A DNA stretch of 64,000 nucleotides from Candidatus Aminicenantota bacterium (lineage in GTDB: Bacteria; Acidobacteriota; Aminicenantia; Aminicenantales; Saccharicenantaceae): NCBI GenBank assembly GCA_026393975.1, contig JAPKZD010000010.1, forward strand, positions 62,001 to 126,000, written 5' to 3'. Shown piece by piece: positions 7,037 through 16,348 of the stretch; the stretch's first letter is position 1; the number at the start of each line of letters is the position of its first letter. The notes beneath the pieces are model-generated. The model did no database searches. It was not told where the DNA came from and worked only from the letters and a program-made list of their open reading frames with translations. Both the position numbers and the translations under genes were made by a program.

Positions 7037-8803
7037 GTGGCCGGCGCGGCCGTCCTGGCCGGAGGCCTCATCTTCCCGGGTCCGACTACGCTTTCCGGCC
7101 CCCGGGCTATTCTGGTCTCTCCTCAGTCCCCCCGCCCGGGCGGGCGCCTGCGCGTCCTGGTTGCCTTCGAAGCCGACGCCGCCAAGGTCCAGGCCTTTCT
7201 CCGCGGACCGGCGGGCGCCCTCGAACCCCTCAAGATGAAGAGGGGAGTGGGGCCTCCGTTCTGGGTCGCGGCCGAGTTTTCGACCGGTCCGGCGGGGTCT
7301 TACGCCTTGATGCTCAAAGAGGGCCGGGTTGAATTGCCGGCACTGACCATCGAAGTTTCGGCGGGCGGCACCCCGAAGGCCGGTCTGGCCGGGGGCCCGT
7401 TCGGCGCGAAGGGCTGGTCGTGGGCCGAAGAAAGCCTCTACGCCGCCTGGATCGAGGCGCTCTTCGCCGAGGCGGACGAGCGCTCGTCCTGGAAAGCCCT
7501 CCACGAGGTCATGCGCGACCCGGCGCGGAACATCCTCCACGACCATTTCGGTCTCGGCGAGGACGAGGCTTCCGGCCCGAACGCGCTCGTCATGACCCCG
7601 GACTGCGCCGACAACCCCTATTTCCTGCGGGCCTACTTCGCCTGGAAGCTGGGCTTGCCGTTCGGCTTCCACGAAACGAGCTGGGGGACTCGGGAGCAGG
7701 CACCGCGCGGCCTGCGCTGGCGGACCGAAGCTCCCGCGGCCGGGCCCGACAAATTCAGGCGCCTGCTCGCCGTGGTCAAGAACACCGTCCACGCCGGGAA
7801 CGGCAGGACCGCGCTTCGTGCGGACGAAACCGACTATTACCCGCTCCCTCTCACCAGGAAGGCCCTCAAACCAGGCACGGTTTACGCCGACCCGTACGGG
7901 CACACTCTGACGATCGTCCGGTGGATCCCACAGACCGCGAAGCGCCCGGGCCTGCTCCTGGCCGTCGACGCCCAGCCCGACGGGACGATCGGGGTCAAGA
8001 GATTCTGGAAGGGGAATTTCCTGTTTACGACGGAAGATGTCATCGGCGAGCCGGGGTTCAAGGCCTTCCGTCCGATCGCCCTCGAAAACGGGCGCCCGCG
8101 TCTCCTGACGAACCGGGAGATCGCCGCGGACCCCGACTTCGGCGATTTTTCGCTCGAGCAGGAGAAGATGACGGGCGACGCGTTCCACGCGGCGATGGAG
8201 AAGCTCATCAACCCCGAGCCCCTCGACGCCCCAGCCGCCTTCGAGGACCTCTTCCAGGCTCTCCACGAACAGCTCATCGTCCGCGTCGACTCGGTGGCGA
8301 ACGGCGAGGAGTTCATGAGGGCGCACCCGGGCACGGTCATCCCCATGCCGTCGGGCCCGGCCGTTTACCAGACCCTGGGGCGGTGGGAGGATTTCTCGAC
8401 GCCGAACCGCGATCTGCGCCTGCTCATCGCCATCGACACCATCCTAGAATTCCCGGACAAGGTCGCCGCGAATCCCGGAGCATATGACATATCCGGGAAG
8501 AAGACGCCCGACGAGGTCCGGCGCGGGCTCCTCGCCCTCCAGAAAAACTTAGCGGCCGGCCTCTCCATCACCTACCGGCGGTCGGACGGGGCGTCCCGGG
8601 TCCTGACGCTCGAGGACATCTTCGCCCGCCGGGACGCCTTCGAGATGGGCTACAACCCGAACGACAGCGTGGAGGTCCGCTGGGGGGCACCCGAGGGCAG
8701 CGAGGAGCGCTCGACCGCGCGCCGGCGGGCCCCCGCCTCCCAGATCGAAAAGATGAAGGCCCTCCGGCCCTGGTTCCACAAGCGCCTTCGGCCGGCGGCG
8801 TGA
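7037..8803 (+). CDS. Exported transglutaminase-like cysteine-peptidase-fold protein; start unresolved
   Basis: At least 588 residues. The frame is open from 6950, but the only usual start is the GTG at 7037, which cuts through an obvious signal/anchor segment: the upstream codons read KGRRRLLW and continue into AVAGAAVLAGGLIF. An ATG at 6946, overlapping the previous stop, is in a different frame and stops at 6982. So the true start may be non-canonical or an indel may have broken it. In the mature part, DCADNPYFLRAYFAWKLGLP resembles the Cys helix of the transglutaminase/NlpC fold, with a possible His in YADPYGHTLTI and Asp in LAVDAQPDG. Substrate unknown. The fold assignment is an inference from motif spacing, not a family match. 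Confidence 0.6.
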   Translation: MAGAAVLAGGLIFPGPTTLSGPRAILVSPQSPRPGGRLRVLVAFEADAAKVQAFLRGPAGALEPLKMKRGVGPPFWVAAEFSTGPAGSYALMLKEGRVELPALTIEVSAGGTPKAGLAGGPFGAKGWSWAEESLYAAWIEALFAEADERSSWKALHEVMRDPARNILHDHFGLGEDEASGPNALVMTPDCADNPYFLRAYFAWKLGLPFGFHETSWGTREQAPRGLRWRTEAPAAGPDKFRRLLAVVKNTVHAGNGRTALRADETDYYPLPLTRKALKPGTVYADPYGHTLTIVRWIPQTAKRPGLLLAVDAQPDGTIGVKRFWKGNFLFTTEDVIGEPGFKAFRPIALENGRPRLLTNREIAADPDFGDFSLEQEKMTGDAFHAAMEKLINPEPLDAPAAFEDLFQALHEQLIVRVDSVANGEEFMRAHPGTVIPMPSGPAVYQTLGRWEDFSTPNRDLRLLIAIDTILEFPDKVAANPGAYDISGKKTPDEVRRGLLALQKNLAAGLSITYRRSDGASRVLTLEDIFARRDAFEMGYNPNDSVEVRWGAPEGSEERSTARRRAPASQIEKMKALRPWFHKRLRPAA

Positions 8804-8806
8804 CGG

Positions 8807-8835
8807 TTGCTTTTCGGGCCGATTTAAGCTAAAAA
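8807..8835 (+). promoter_or_regulatory. Probable promoter for the 8907 BNR gene
   Basis: TTGCTT (8807-8812, the same -35 as nrdJ), 17-base spacer, TAAAAA (8830-8835). The -35 begins 3 bases after the previous stop codon. The predicted leader is about 65 bases, ending in GGGAGG before the ATG. Confidence 0.5.
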
Positions 8836-8906
8836 TGGGGGGAATAATGAAAGAAACGCGCGACGGGCGCCATCTAAAATAAGAAAATCCCACGGGAGGA
8901 AACTTC

Positions 8907-11900
8907 ATGCATTTCCGCATCTCTCGTTTCTTTTTGACCCTTCTGGCCCTGGGCTTCGTCCTGGGCGCCGGGGCGACGGTCCTGGCCCAGGCGCAGGTCA
9001 CGGCCGAAGATTTCAACCAGTTCAGCTGGCGCTGGGTCGGTCCGGTCAACTTTTCGGGACGGATCACCGAATTCGCCGTGCCCCCGGGGCAAGCCCAGGT
9101 CTACTACGTTCTGACCGCGAGCGGCGGTCTATGGAAGACCGAGGATGCGGGCACGCACTTCGAGTCCATCTTCGACAAGTACGGCAACATGAGCATGGGC
9201 TTCCTGGCCATCGCCCCGTCCAACCCCAGCGTCCTCTATCTGGGCACGGGCGAGCCGATGCACGCCCGCGCGAGCTCCCACGGCAACGGGATGTGGAAGT
9301 CGACCGACGCCGGCAAGACCTGGACGAAGATCGGCCTGGAGAAGAGCTTCTTCATCCCCAAGGTCGCCGTCGACCCCAAGAACCCGGATATCGTCTATGT
9401 CGCCGCCGAGGGTAAGCTCTACGACAACGCCATGGATTGCGAGCGCGGCTTCTACAAGACGACCGACGGCGGCAAGACCTGGGAACGGCTGTGGCCGCTC
9501 GACGACCGGGGCGTCGGCGACTTCGTCGTCGACCCGCGCAATTTCGACGTCGTCATCGCCGCGGCCTATAAAACCTACCGGCGGACCTGGACGTACATCG
9601 ACCGCCAGCCGGGGAACCATCTCTACAAGACGACCGACGGCGGTAAGACGTGGAAGAAGCTCGTCGAGGGCCTGCCCGTCAACGCCGAGCTCGGCCGCGC
9701 CGGCCTCGACATCTACGAAAAGAACCCGAACGTCGTCTACGCCCGCATCGACGAGCAGGTCAACCTCGGCCTGGCCGAGCGCGACGGCGTGGCTAATTTC
9801 CGGGTCGGCGGGGGGTTCGGAGGCGGCGGCCTGTTCACGGACGAATACACCTTCGACAAGTTCAAGACCACCAAGATCAAACCCGAGTTGGCCAAGCTGG
9901 CCCCCAAGTTCGTCCCGGTCACAGCCGAGGACGAAGCCGGCCTGGTCAAGAAGCTCAACGAGCTCGTCGCCGACAAGGATTTCCTGACCAAATCCGGCGT
10001 CGACCTAGCCAAGCTCAACGCCGCGGCCCGCAAGGTCCAGGCCAAGAACAAGGACCTCGTCGCCGCGATCGGCGAGGTCGAGGCGCTCTTGAAGCGGGAG
10101 GCCCCGAAGGCTGATTCGACCGAGGCCAAGGGCCGCGCCCAAATCGTCAACCGCCACGTCCTTGAGGTCCTCTACGCCGGCGTTTTCCGCAACCAGCAGC
10201 CGGTCAAGCGGGACGGGGTCGTTTACCGTTCCGACGACCAGGGCGAGACCTGGAAGAAGATGACCGAGTACAAGCAGTCCGGAGGCAGCGGCCTCGTCAA
10301 CCAGACCGAGGGCGGCTACTACGGCCGTATCTACATCGACCCCCAGAACGACCAGACGGTCTACTGCGTCGACACCAACGCCACCGTCTCGACGGACGGC
10401 GGCAAGACGTTCAAGGCCGCGGGCTGGGACGCCGGCGTCTTCAAGCTCCACGTCGATCACCGCGGCATGTGGATCGACCCGCAGAATTCCAACCACATCA
10501 TGAGCGCCAACGACGGCGGAGCGGGGGAGAGCTGGGACGGCGGCAAGCACTGGAGCCAGAAGGCGACGATCAGCGCCCAGCAGTTCTACGACGTTTCGGC
10601 GGACAACGAACAGCCCTACAACGTCATGGGCGGCACGCAGGACAACGGCGCCTGGATCGGCCCCTCGCAGAACCGCAACCAGAACGGCGTCTATGCCGCC
10701 GACTGGAACTCCCTGCCCACGGGCGATGCCTACTACGTCCTCCGCGATTGGTGGAACCCCGAATACATCTATTACGAGAGCCAGTTCGGCGCCTCGAGCC
10801 GGCAGAACCTCAAGACGGGCGAGATCTCGCAGCTGGCCAAGCGAACGACCCCCGAGGAGCTGGCCAAGGGCCTTCCGGCCCAACGCTACCAGTGGAACGC
10901 CCCGATCGTTCTCTCGCCGTTCAACCCGGGCATCGTCTACATCTGCTCCCAGTTCGTCCACCGCTCCTTCAGCCGCGGCGACCGCGACACCTTCGCCACG
11001 ATCAGCCCCGACCTGACCCGGGCCGACAAGGCGCGCCTCGAGGAGGCGAAGAAGACCAACCTCCAGTACGCGACGATCTACTCCTTCGCCGAGTCGGCCA
11101 AGAAGCCCGGCCTCTACTGGGCCGGGACCGACGACGGGAACGTCCAGATGTCGCCCGACAGCGGCGTGACCTGGACCAACATCACGGCCAATTTCTACGA
11201 CATGAAGACGGGCAAGCCCAAGGCCGGCGTCAAGGGCGTCCTGATCCCGTTCGACCGCTGGGTCAAGAGGGTCGTGCCCTCCCGGTACGACGAGAAGACC
11301 TGCTACGTGGGCTTCAGCGGCTACCGGACCCACAACGAAGATAAGACCTGGCTCTTCGTCACCCACGACCTGGGCAAGACCTGGGAGGACATCTCCGGCG
11401 GCCTCATGAACCCGATCTTCGACGTCGAGGAGGACCCGGATAACGCCAACGTCCTCTACCTCGCCGGCGACTACGGCATCTATGTGAGCATCGATAAGGG
11501 CAAGACCTGGACGGCTTTCTCGACCGCAGCGCCGAACGTTATCGTCCGCGACATGGCCATCCAGAAACGGGACCGGGACCTCGTCATCGGCACCTACGGA
11601 CGGGGTATCTACATTGCCGATATCGCCCCCATCAAGGAATTCACGGCAGAGAATCTGGCCAAGGACGCCTACCTCTTCGACATCGAAGAGGCCATCCGCT
11701 GGAACCGTCTGGAGCGGCGGGGCGAGCAGTACGGCGAATTCGCCAAGGTCGGGAACCCGGAGATCGCTTCGACCATCTACTACTATCTCAAGGCGGAGCC
11801 CAAGTCCGTCAAGCTCGTCGTCAAGGACCTCGAGGGCAACCTCGTCCAGGAGCTCGGCGGCAACGCCAAGAAGGGCCTCCAGAAAGCGACCTGGAACCTG

Positions 11901-12074
11901 ACTAAGCGCGTCGACCCCGCGCAGCAGCCCGCTGGCGGGCGGCCCGGCGGCGGAGGCCGCGGTGGCCGGGGCAATTTCGCGGACTACGGCACTTACAAGG
12001 TGACCCTGACCGTGGACGGAAAGGACATCGCCACCAAGACGGTGAAGCTCAGCCCCGACCCGATGTTCAAGTGA
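8907..12074 (+). CDS. Secreted BNR/VPS10-like beta-propeller protein
   Basis: A 1055-residue exported protein. Signal peptide at residues 1-30 (FFLTLLALGFVLGAGATVLA); start ATG 8907 follows GGGAGGAAACTTC. Asp-box (BNR) repeats STDAGKTW, TTDGGKTWE, TTDGGKTWK, SDDQGETWK, SPDSGVTW and SIDKGKTW are spread over residues about 120-870, giving two seven- to ten-bladed sortilin-like propellers. A charged helical insert (about 310-400) interrupts the first. The C-terminus carries a beta-sandwich like an FlgD/secretion-associated domain and a Gly/Arg-rich segment (GGRPGGGGRGGRG) near 1010. Such proteins are annotated as glycosyl hydrolases, but no catalytic pair is evident; binding or scaffold roles are equally likely. 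Convergent with a paralogue 32 bases away. Confidence 0.85.
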   Translation: MHFRISRFFLTLLALGFVLGAGATVLAQAQVTAEDFNQFSWRWVGPVNFSGRITEFAVPPGQAQVYYVLTASGGLWKTEDAGTHFESIFDKYGNMSMGFLAIAPSNPSVLYLGTGEPMHARASSHGNGMWKSTDAGKTWTKIGLEKSFFIPKVAVDPKNPDIVYVAAEGKLYDNAMDCERGFYKTTDGGKTWERLWPLDDRGVGDFVVDPRNFDVVIAAAYKTYRRTWTYIDRQPGNHLYKTTDGGKTWKKLVEGLPVNAELGRAGLDIYEKNPNVVYARIDEQVNLGLAERDGVANFRVGGGFGGGGLFTDEYTFDKFKTTKIKPELAKLAPKFVPVTAEDEAGLVKKLNELVADKDFLTKSGVDLAKLNAAARKVQAKNKDLVAAIGEVEALLKREAPKADSTEAKGRAQIVNRHVLEVLYAGVFRNQQPVKRDGVVYRSDDQGETWKKMTEYKQSGGSGLVNQTEGGYYGRIYIDPQNDQTVYCVDTNATVSTDGGKTFKAAGWDAGVFKLHVDHRGMWIDPQNSNHIMSANDGGAGESWDGGKHWSQKATISAQQFYDVSADNEQPYNVMGGTQDNGAWIGPSQNRNQNGVYAADWNSLPTGDAYYVLRDWWNPEYIYYESQFGASSRQNLKTGEISQLAKRTTPEELAKGLPAQRYQWNAPIVLSPFNPGIVYICSQFVHRSFSRGDRDTFATISPDLTRADKARLEEAKKTNLQYATIYSFAESAKKPGLYWAGTDDGNVQMSPDSGVTWTNITANFYDMKTGKPKAGVKGVLIPFDRWVKRVVPSRYDEKTCYVGFSGYRTHNEDKTWLFVTHDLGKTWEDISGGLMNPIFDVEEDPDNANVLYLAGDYGIYVSIDKGKTWTAFSTAAPNVIVRDMAIQKRDRDLVIGTYGRGIYIADIAPIKEFTAENLAKDAYLFDIEEAIRWNRLERRGEQYGEFAKVGNPEIASTIYYYLKAEPKSVKLVVKDLEGNLVQELGGNAKKGLQKATWNLTKRVDPAQQPAGGRPGGGGRGGRGNFADYGTYKVTLTVDGKDIATKTVKLSPDPMFK

Positions 12075-12106
12075 TCCTCTGACTTTTTTTTCCGCGCTGT
12101 CGTCGC

Positions 12107-15100
12107 CTATTTGGCCGTGGCCTGGATGGGGTCGAGACGGACGGTGACCTTGGTCGTGAGCGTCTTGCCGCCGACGGTCAGCTTGACGGCGTAAACGCCG
12201 GGCTCGGCGACCTGGCCGCCGCCCATCCCGCCGCGCCCTCCGCCGCCCATCCCGAAGGGCATCCCGCCCCGGATGATGGAGAAGACCGCCCTCTGGATCT
12301 CGGCGACCTTGCGGTAGTTCGTCCCGACTTTGTCGAGGTCCGCCGCGGCCTTTTTCAGCGCGGCCTTCTGGTCGTCCAGGAGGTCGGTCCGCGCGAGTGC
12401 CGGGTCGATCTGCTTCTTGAGGTTGTCCGCGAGGTTCTGGACGGTCGCCGCTGGCGGGTCGAAACGGAGGTCCCAAGCGACGCGGTTGATGCCCGCCTCG
12501 GCGGTATCGAGGAGATAGGTCGTCTTCAGGTTGCCCGCGAAGTCGGCGATCTCGAGAGTGGCCGGAGCTTCGGGCTTCGTCTTGAGGTAGAAGTTGAGCA
12601 GGGCGCCGTCGGGCGGGTTCTCGCCCTTGAAGAAGAGGTCGCCCCGGCCGTAGCCGCCCCGCTGGATCCGGAGCCAGCGCGTGCCGGCCTTGCCCGGTTC
12701 GAAGAGGACGGCGTCCTGGCCGAGGACCTCGTCGGTCGCCTTGCGCAGGGCCGTGATGTCGTCGAGGATCCAGAAACCCCGGCCGTGCGTCGCGGCGATG
12801 AGGTCGTTGTCCCGGGGGTGGATGAGGAGATCGTGGCAGGCGACCGTGGGCATGTTGAGGCCCAGGCTGGACCATGTCGCGGCGGCGTTGCGGCTGAAGT
12901 AGACCCCGAATTCCGTGCCCAGGAAAAGGAGGTTCTTGTTGACCGGGTCCTCCCGGACGACGTAGACGGGCTGGCCGTCCGGGATGCCGACTGCTGCCGC
13001 TGTCCAGGTCTTGCCGAAGTCGGTCGTCTTGAACACGTAGGGGTGGAAATCGTCGGAGCGGTGCCCGTCGAAGGTCACGTAGCAGGTCGCCTCGTCGAAG
13101 CGCGAGGCCTCGACCCGGCTGCACCAGATGCCGGGGGGAACGCCCTTGATGTTCGGCCGGACGTTGGCCCAGGTGACGCCGCCGTTGCGGGTGACCTGGA
13201 CGTTGCCGTCGTCGGTCCCGACCCAGATCAGGCCGGGGAGGCGGGGCGATTCCGAGATGGTGATGATGGTGCAGTAGGTCTCGGCGCCGGTGACGTCGGG
13301 CGTGATGCCGCCGGTGGGCTTGACGGGGGCATACTTCGTCTTATCGTTCGTCGTCAGGTCGGGGCTGAGGAGCATCCAATGGTCGCCCCGGTCGGTGGAC
13401 TTGAAAAGGTGGTTGCCGCCGAAGAGGATCGTCTCCGGGTTGTGGGGGGACATGACGATCGGCGAGCTCCAGTTGAACCGGAAAGGGCCGCGGTCCTGCT
13501 GCATTCTAGCCTGCCTGGCCGCCTCGGGGGAGGCCGGCTCGGCCTTGGCCCCGGCCTTGCCAGGACCGGGACTGGGAAGCCCGGCCTCGGGCTTGGCGGC
13601 CGGCTTGGCCGCGGCCTTGGCGGCGGGGGCTTTCTTCTCGGGCGGTGCCGGAGGGAAGTAGTCCTTATAGTTGGCGATATTCATCGGGTTCGGCCGGATG
13701 CTCTTCGCCTCGCGCGTCTCGACGTCGACCCGCTGGAGGGAGCCGCCCTGGCTTTCGACGTAGACGGTCCGCCAGTCCTGAGGGTCGTTCTGAGTGTGGA
13801 AGCCGTCGCCGCTGCCGATGTTGTACCAGAAATCGGTCAGGATCTGCCCTTCGCGGCTCATCGATGGGCCGCCCCAGCTGCCGTTGTCCTGGAGCCCGCC
13901 GTAGACGTAATAGGGGTCGCGCATGTCGGCGCTCACGGCATAGAACTGGGCGACGCTGAGGTTGTCGAAGAAGACCCAAGTGCGGCCGTGGTCGTAGGTG
14001 ACGGAGGCGCCGCCGTCCTGCCCGACGTAGAAGCGGTTCTTGTTCGTCGGGTCGATCCACATGGTGTGGAAGTCGGGGTGGAGGCCGCCGATCGGACTCC
14101 ACGTCTTCCCGCCATCGTTCGAGAAGCTCATGTTCGTGGCCAGGAAGTAGACCCACTTGTTCTCGAGCGGGTTGATATAGATGTGGCTGTAGTAGAACGG
14201 CCGGTTGTTCATCCGGTTCATGTACTGCCAGGACGCGCCGCCGTCCTCGGATCGGTAGATGCCCGTGCCGAGCTTGGTCATTTCGGCGTATTCGGGGTTG
14301 GGCTTCTGTTCGTTTCCGGAGCGGATGGTCTGCGGCGGCTGGTAGCCGTGCTCGACGACGGCCATGAGGACGTCGGGCTTAGAGCGGGAAATCGCCAGGC
14401 CGATGCGGCCGAGCTCGCCCGTGGGCAGGCCCTGGGTGAGCTTGGTCCAGGACACGCCGCCGTCGGTCGTCTTGAAGATGCCGCCGTTCGGGCCGCCGGA
14501 GTCGAAGCGCCAGGGCTGGCGGAGGCGCTCCCAGAAAGAGACATAGAGCGTCTCGGGATCGGTCGGGTGCATGATCAAGTCGATGGCGCCGGTCTTGCCG
14601 TCGTTCGGCAGTCCGCCGGCGAGCTTGGTCCAGGACTTGCCGCCGTCGGTCGTCTTGAAGAGGCCCCGGTCGCCGGTGGTGCCCCAGGGGTGGCCCGAGG
14701 CCGCGACGTACACGGTGTCGGGATCCGTGGGGTGGGTGATGACGCGGGCGATCGTCTGGGTCGTCTCGAGGCCCATCCGGGTGAAGGTTTTGCCGCCGTC
14801 GGTCGACTTATAGACGCCGTCGCCCCAGGCGACGCTGTTGCGGACGCATTCCTCGCCCGTCCCGACCCAAATGATGTTCGGGTCCTTCTGGAAGAAGGCG
14901 ACGTCGCCGATGGAGGCCGAGCCGTATTTGTCGAAGATGGGCTCCCAGGTCGTCCCGGCGTTGATGGATTTGAACACGCCGCCCGAGGCCGAGGCCACGA
15001 GAACCTGGGTGAAGTCGTTATCCAGGGCTTCGAAGTCGGAGATGCGGCCGACCATGTTGGCCGGGCCGATGTTTCGCCAGCGAAGGTGTCTGGTCAGGGC

Positions 15101-15211
15101 CTGGCTTTCCGGGCCGGGCCCGGCCTGCTGGGCCGCGAACGGGCCGGCGAAGGCCATGACCAGGAGGAGAAGGGCGCAGACACGGAGCGCCGTCTTGACT
15201 CTATTTTTCAT
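12107..15211 (-). CDS. Secreted BNR/VPS10-like beta-propeller protein (paralogue)
   Basis: A 1034-residue paralogue of the facing gene. The ATG at 15211 (MKNRVKTALRVCALLLLVMAF) has AAGGAGATCTTT upstream and starts a clear signal peptide; the track start at 15277 lies upstream of the -10 promoter element. BNR boxes SINAGTTW, STDGGKTF, TTDGGKSW, TTDGGVSW, SEDGGASW, SNDGGKTW and TTDFGKTW are spread along residues 80-800. A low-complexity Ala/Lys/Pro linker (EKKAPAAKAAAKPAAK) near 530-570 separates two propellers. The C-terminus ends in a GMGGGGRGGMGGG loop and a beta-sandwich VKLTVGGKTLTTKVTV, matching the partner. Function unknown; probably an extracellular polymer- or peptide-binding protein. 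Confidence 0.85.
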   Translation of the reverse strand: MKNRVKTALRVCALLLLVMAFAGPFAAQQAGPGPESQALTRHLRWRNIGPANMVGRISDFEALDNDFTQVLVASASGGVFKSINAGTTWEPIFDKYGSASIGDVAFFQKDPNIIWVGTGEECVRNSVAWGDGVYKSTDGGKTFTRMGLETTQTIARVITHPTDPDTVYVAASGHPWGTTGDRGLFKTTDGGKSWTKLAGGLPNDGKTGAIDLIMHPTDPETLYVSFWERLRQPWRFDSGGPNGGIFKTTDGGVSWTKLTQGLPTGELGRIGLAISRSKPDVLMAVVEHGYQPPQTIRSGNEQKPNPEYAEMTKLGTGIYRSEDGGASWQYMNRMNNRPFYYSHIYINPLENKWVYFLATNMSFSNDGGKTWSPIGGLHPDFHTMWIDPTNKNRFYVGQDGGASVTYDHGRTWVFFDNLSVAQFYAVSADMRDPYYVYGGLQDNGSWGGPSMSREGQILTDFWYNIGSGDGFHTQNDPQDWRTVYVESQGGSLQRVDVETREAKSIRPNPMNIANYKDYFPPAPPEKKAPAAKAAAKPAAKPEAGLPSPGPGKAGAKAEPASPEAARQARMQQDRGPFRFNWSSPIVMSPHNPETILFGGNHLFKSTDRGDHWMLLSPDLTTNDKTKYAPVKPTGGITPDVTGAETYCTIITISESPRLPGLIWVGTDDGNVQVTRNGGVTWANVRPNIKGVPPGIWCSRVEASRFDEATCYVTFDGHRSDDFHPYVFKTTDFGKTWTAAAVGIPDGQPVYVVREDPVNKNLLFLGTEFGVYFSRNAAATWSSLGLNMPTVACHDLLIHPRDNDLIAATHGRGFWILDDITALRKATDEVLGQDAVLFEPGKAGTRWLRIQRGGYGRGDLFFKGENPPDGALLNFYLKTKPEAPATLEIADFAGNLKTTYLLDTAEAGINRVAWDLRFDPPAATVQNLADNLKKQIDPALARTDLLDDQKAALKKAAADLDKVGTNYRKVAEIQRAVFSIIRGGMPFGMGGGGRGGMGGGQVAEPGVYAVKLTVGGKTLTTKVTVRLDPIQATAK

Positions 15212-15245
15212 AAAGATCTCCTTAAAAGAGGGACGATAAGGGCGG

Positions 15246-15274
15246 ATTATATTGAAAACGCGGCGCCGGGGCAA
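15246..15274 (-). promoter_or_regulatory. Sigma-70-type promoter for the 15211 BNR gene
   Basis: Read on the minus strand: TTGCCC (15274-15269), 17-base spacer, perfect TATAAT (15251-15246). The predicted leader is about 28 bases and contains AAGGAG before the ATG at 15211. Confidence 0.7.
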
Positions 15275-15291
15275 CAAGCGGAGAAATGGCG

Positions 15292-15297
15292 TATAAT
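15292..15297 (+). promoter_or_regulatory. -10 element of a near-leaderless promoter for the M28 peptidase
   Basis: Perfect TATAAT with only 9 bases to the ATG at 15307, so the transcript would start 2-4 bases before the start codon. No good -35 is visible. The alternative ATG at 15286 lies upstream of this -10. Confidence 0.45.
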
Positions 15298-15306
15298 AGA
15301 TGGAGC

Positions 15307-16257
15307 ATGCAGAGTAAAGCGATATCGATACCGGCGCTGATTATTCTAGTCGCGGTGTTTTCCCTATGCTCTGGGGAAAGCAAGCTGGGGTTCGATGCTT
15401 CATCGGCCTACGGCTTCGTCAAGAAGCAGGTCGAGTTCGGGCCGCGCGTACCCAACACCCCGGCCCACGCCGCCTGCGCCGATTGGCTCGTCAAGACCCT
15501 CAAACAGTGGACGCCCGACGTCGTCGTGCAAGCCTTCCAGGCCAAGGCCTATGACGGGAGGGTTCTCGACGGGAAGAACATCGTTGCCTCGTTCAACGCC
15601 GAGGCGAAGGACAGGATTCTTCTCTGCGCTCACTGGGATTCGCGGCCCTTCGCCGACCACGACCCGGACCCGGCCAATCATTTCAGGCCGGTCATGGGGG
15701 CCAACGACGGGGCGAGCGGCGTCGGGGTCCTGCTCGAGGTCGCCCGCCAACTCTCGCTCAGGAAGCCCGCCGCCGGCGTCGACATCCTTCTCCTCGACCT
15801 CGAGGATTTCGGCGAACACAGGAACTGGCGCGGCGCCGCCAAGGACAGTTGGGCCCTGGGTTCCCAGTACTGGGCCCGGAATCCCCACCGCCCCGGCTAC
15901 AGAGCCCGTTTCGGCATCCTGCTCGACATGGTCGGGGCGTCCGACGCCGTCTTTCCCATGGAGGGGACGTCCATGTCCTACGCCCCGGCGGTCATGAAAA
16001 AGGTCTGGGAAACGGCCCGCGGGCTCGGCCTCTCCAAGTACTTCCTCGCCCGTGAAGCGGATCCCCTCATCGACGACCACCTCTATATCAACACGATAGC
16101 GGGCATCCCGACCGTCGACATCATCCATTACGACACCGAAAAGCAGGGTTTTCCCGCGAGTTGGCACACCGCCGGGGACACCCTGGACAAGATCGACGTC
16201 GACACCCTGAAGGCCGTCGGCCAGGTCGTTCTGGCCATGATTTTTCAGGGGATCTAG
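15307..16257 (+). CDS. M28 family zinc peptidase / glutaminyl-peptide cyclotransferase-like
   Basis: A 316-residue exported metallo-enzyme. Signal peptide MQSKAISIPALIILVAVFSL, then the M28 fold. Metal and catalytic residues appear in order: His/Asp in CAHWDSRPFAD, bridging Asp in GANDGASGVG, acidic DLEDFGE, Asp in LLDMVGASD and the final His in SWHTAGDTLD. This arrangement with an active-site Trp neighbourhood fits bacterial glutaminyl cyclases as well as aminopeptidases, so the reaction (N-terminal pyroglutamate formation versus amino-acid release) is not settled. Start 15307 is preferred because TATAAT ends 9 bases upstream; the track start 15286 would need transcription from further upstream. 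Confidence 0.85.
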   Translation: MQSKAISIPALIILVAVFSLCSGESKLGFDASSAYGFVKKQVEFGPRVPNTPAHAACADWLVKTLKQWTPDVVVQAFQAKAYDGRVLDGKNIVASFNAEAKDRILLCAHWDSRPFADHDPDPANHFRPVMGANDGASGVGVLLEVARQLSLRKPAAGVDILLLDLEDFGEHRNWRGAAKDSWALGSQYWARNPHRPGYRARFGILLDMVGASDAVFPMEGTSMSYAPAVMKKVWETARGLGLSKYFLAREADPLIDDHLYINTIAGIPTVDIIHYDTEKQGFPASWHTAGDTLDKIDVDTLKAVGQVVLAMIFQGI

Positions 16258-16348
16258 CTTGCCGGGCGGCCCGCGGATGTTGGAAGAAAAGAAACGCTTC
16301 GCAGTCTAATCCTATGAAGGCTATCTCTATAAAAAAGGAGAACACGTT

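Noticed and set aside
12075-12106. Terminator between the convergent BNR genes
   Set aside because: There is a T8 run but no stem next to it, so an intrinsic terminator is not supported.
12785-15340. 851-residue plus-strand ORF opposite the BNR gene (and the similar 10005-13124 and 17329-19218 antisense ORFs)
   Set aside because: These lie opposite genes with signal peptides and repeated BNR or S9 motifs; their products are low-complexity, with no start signals.
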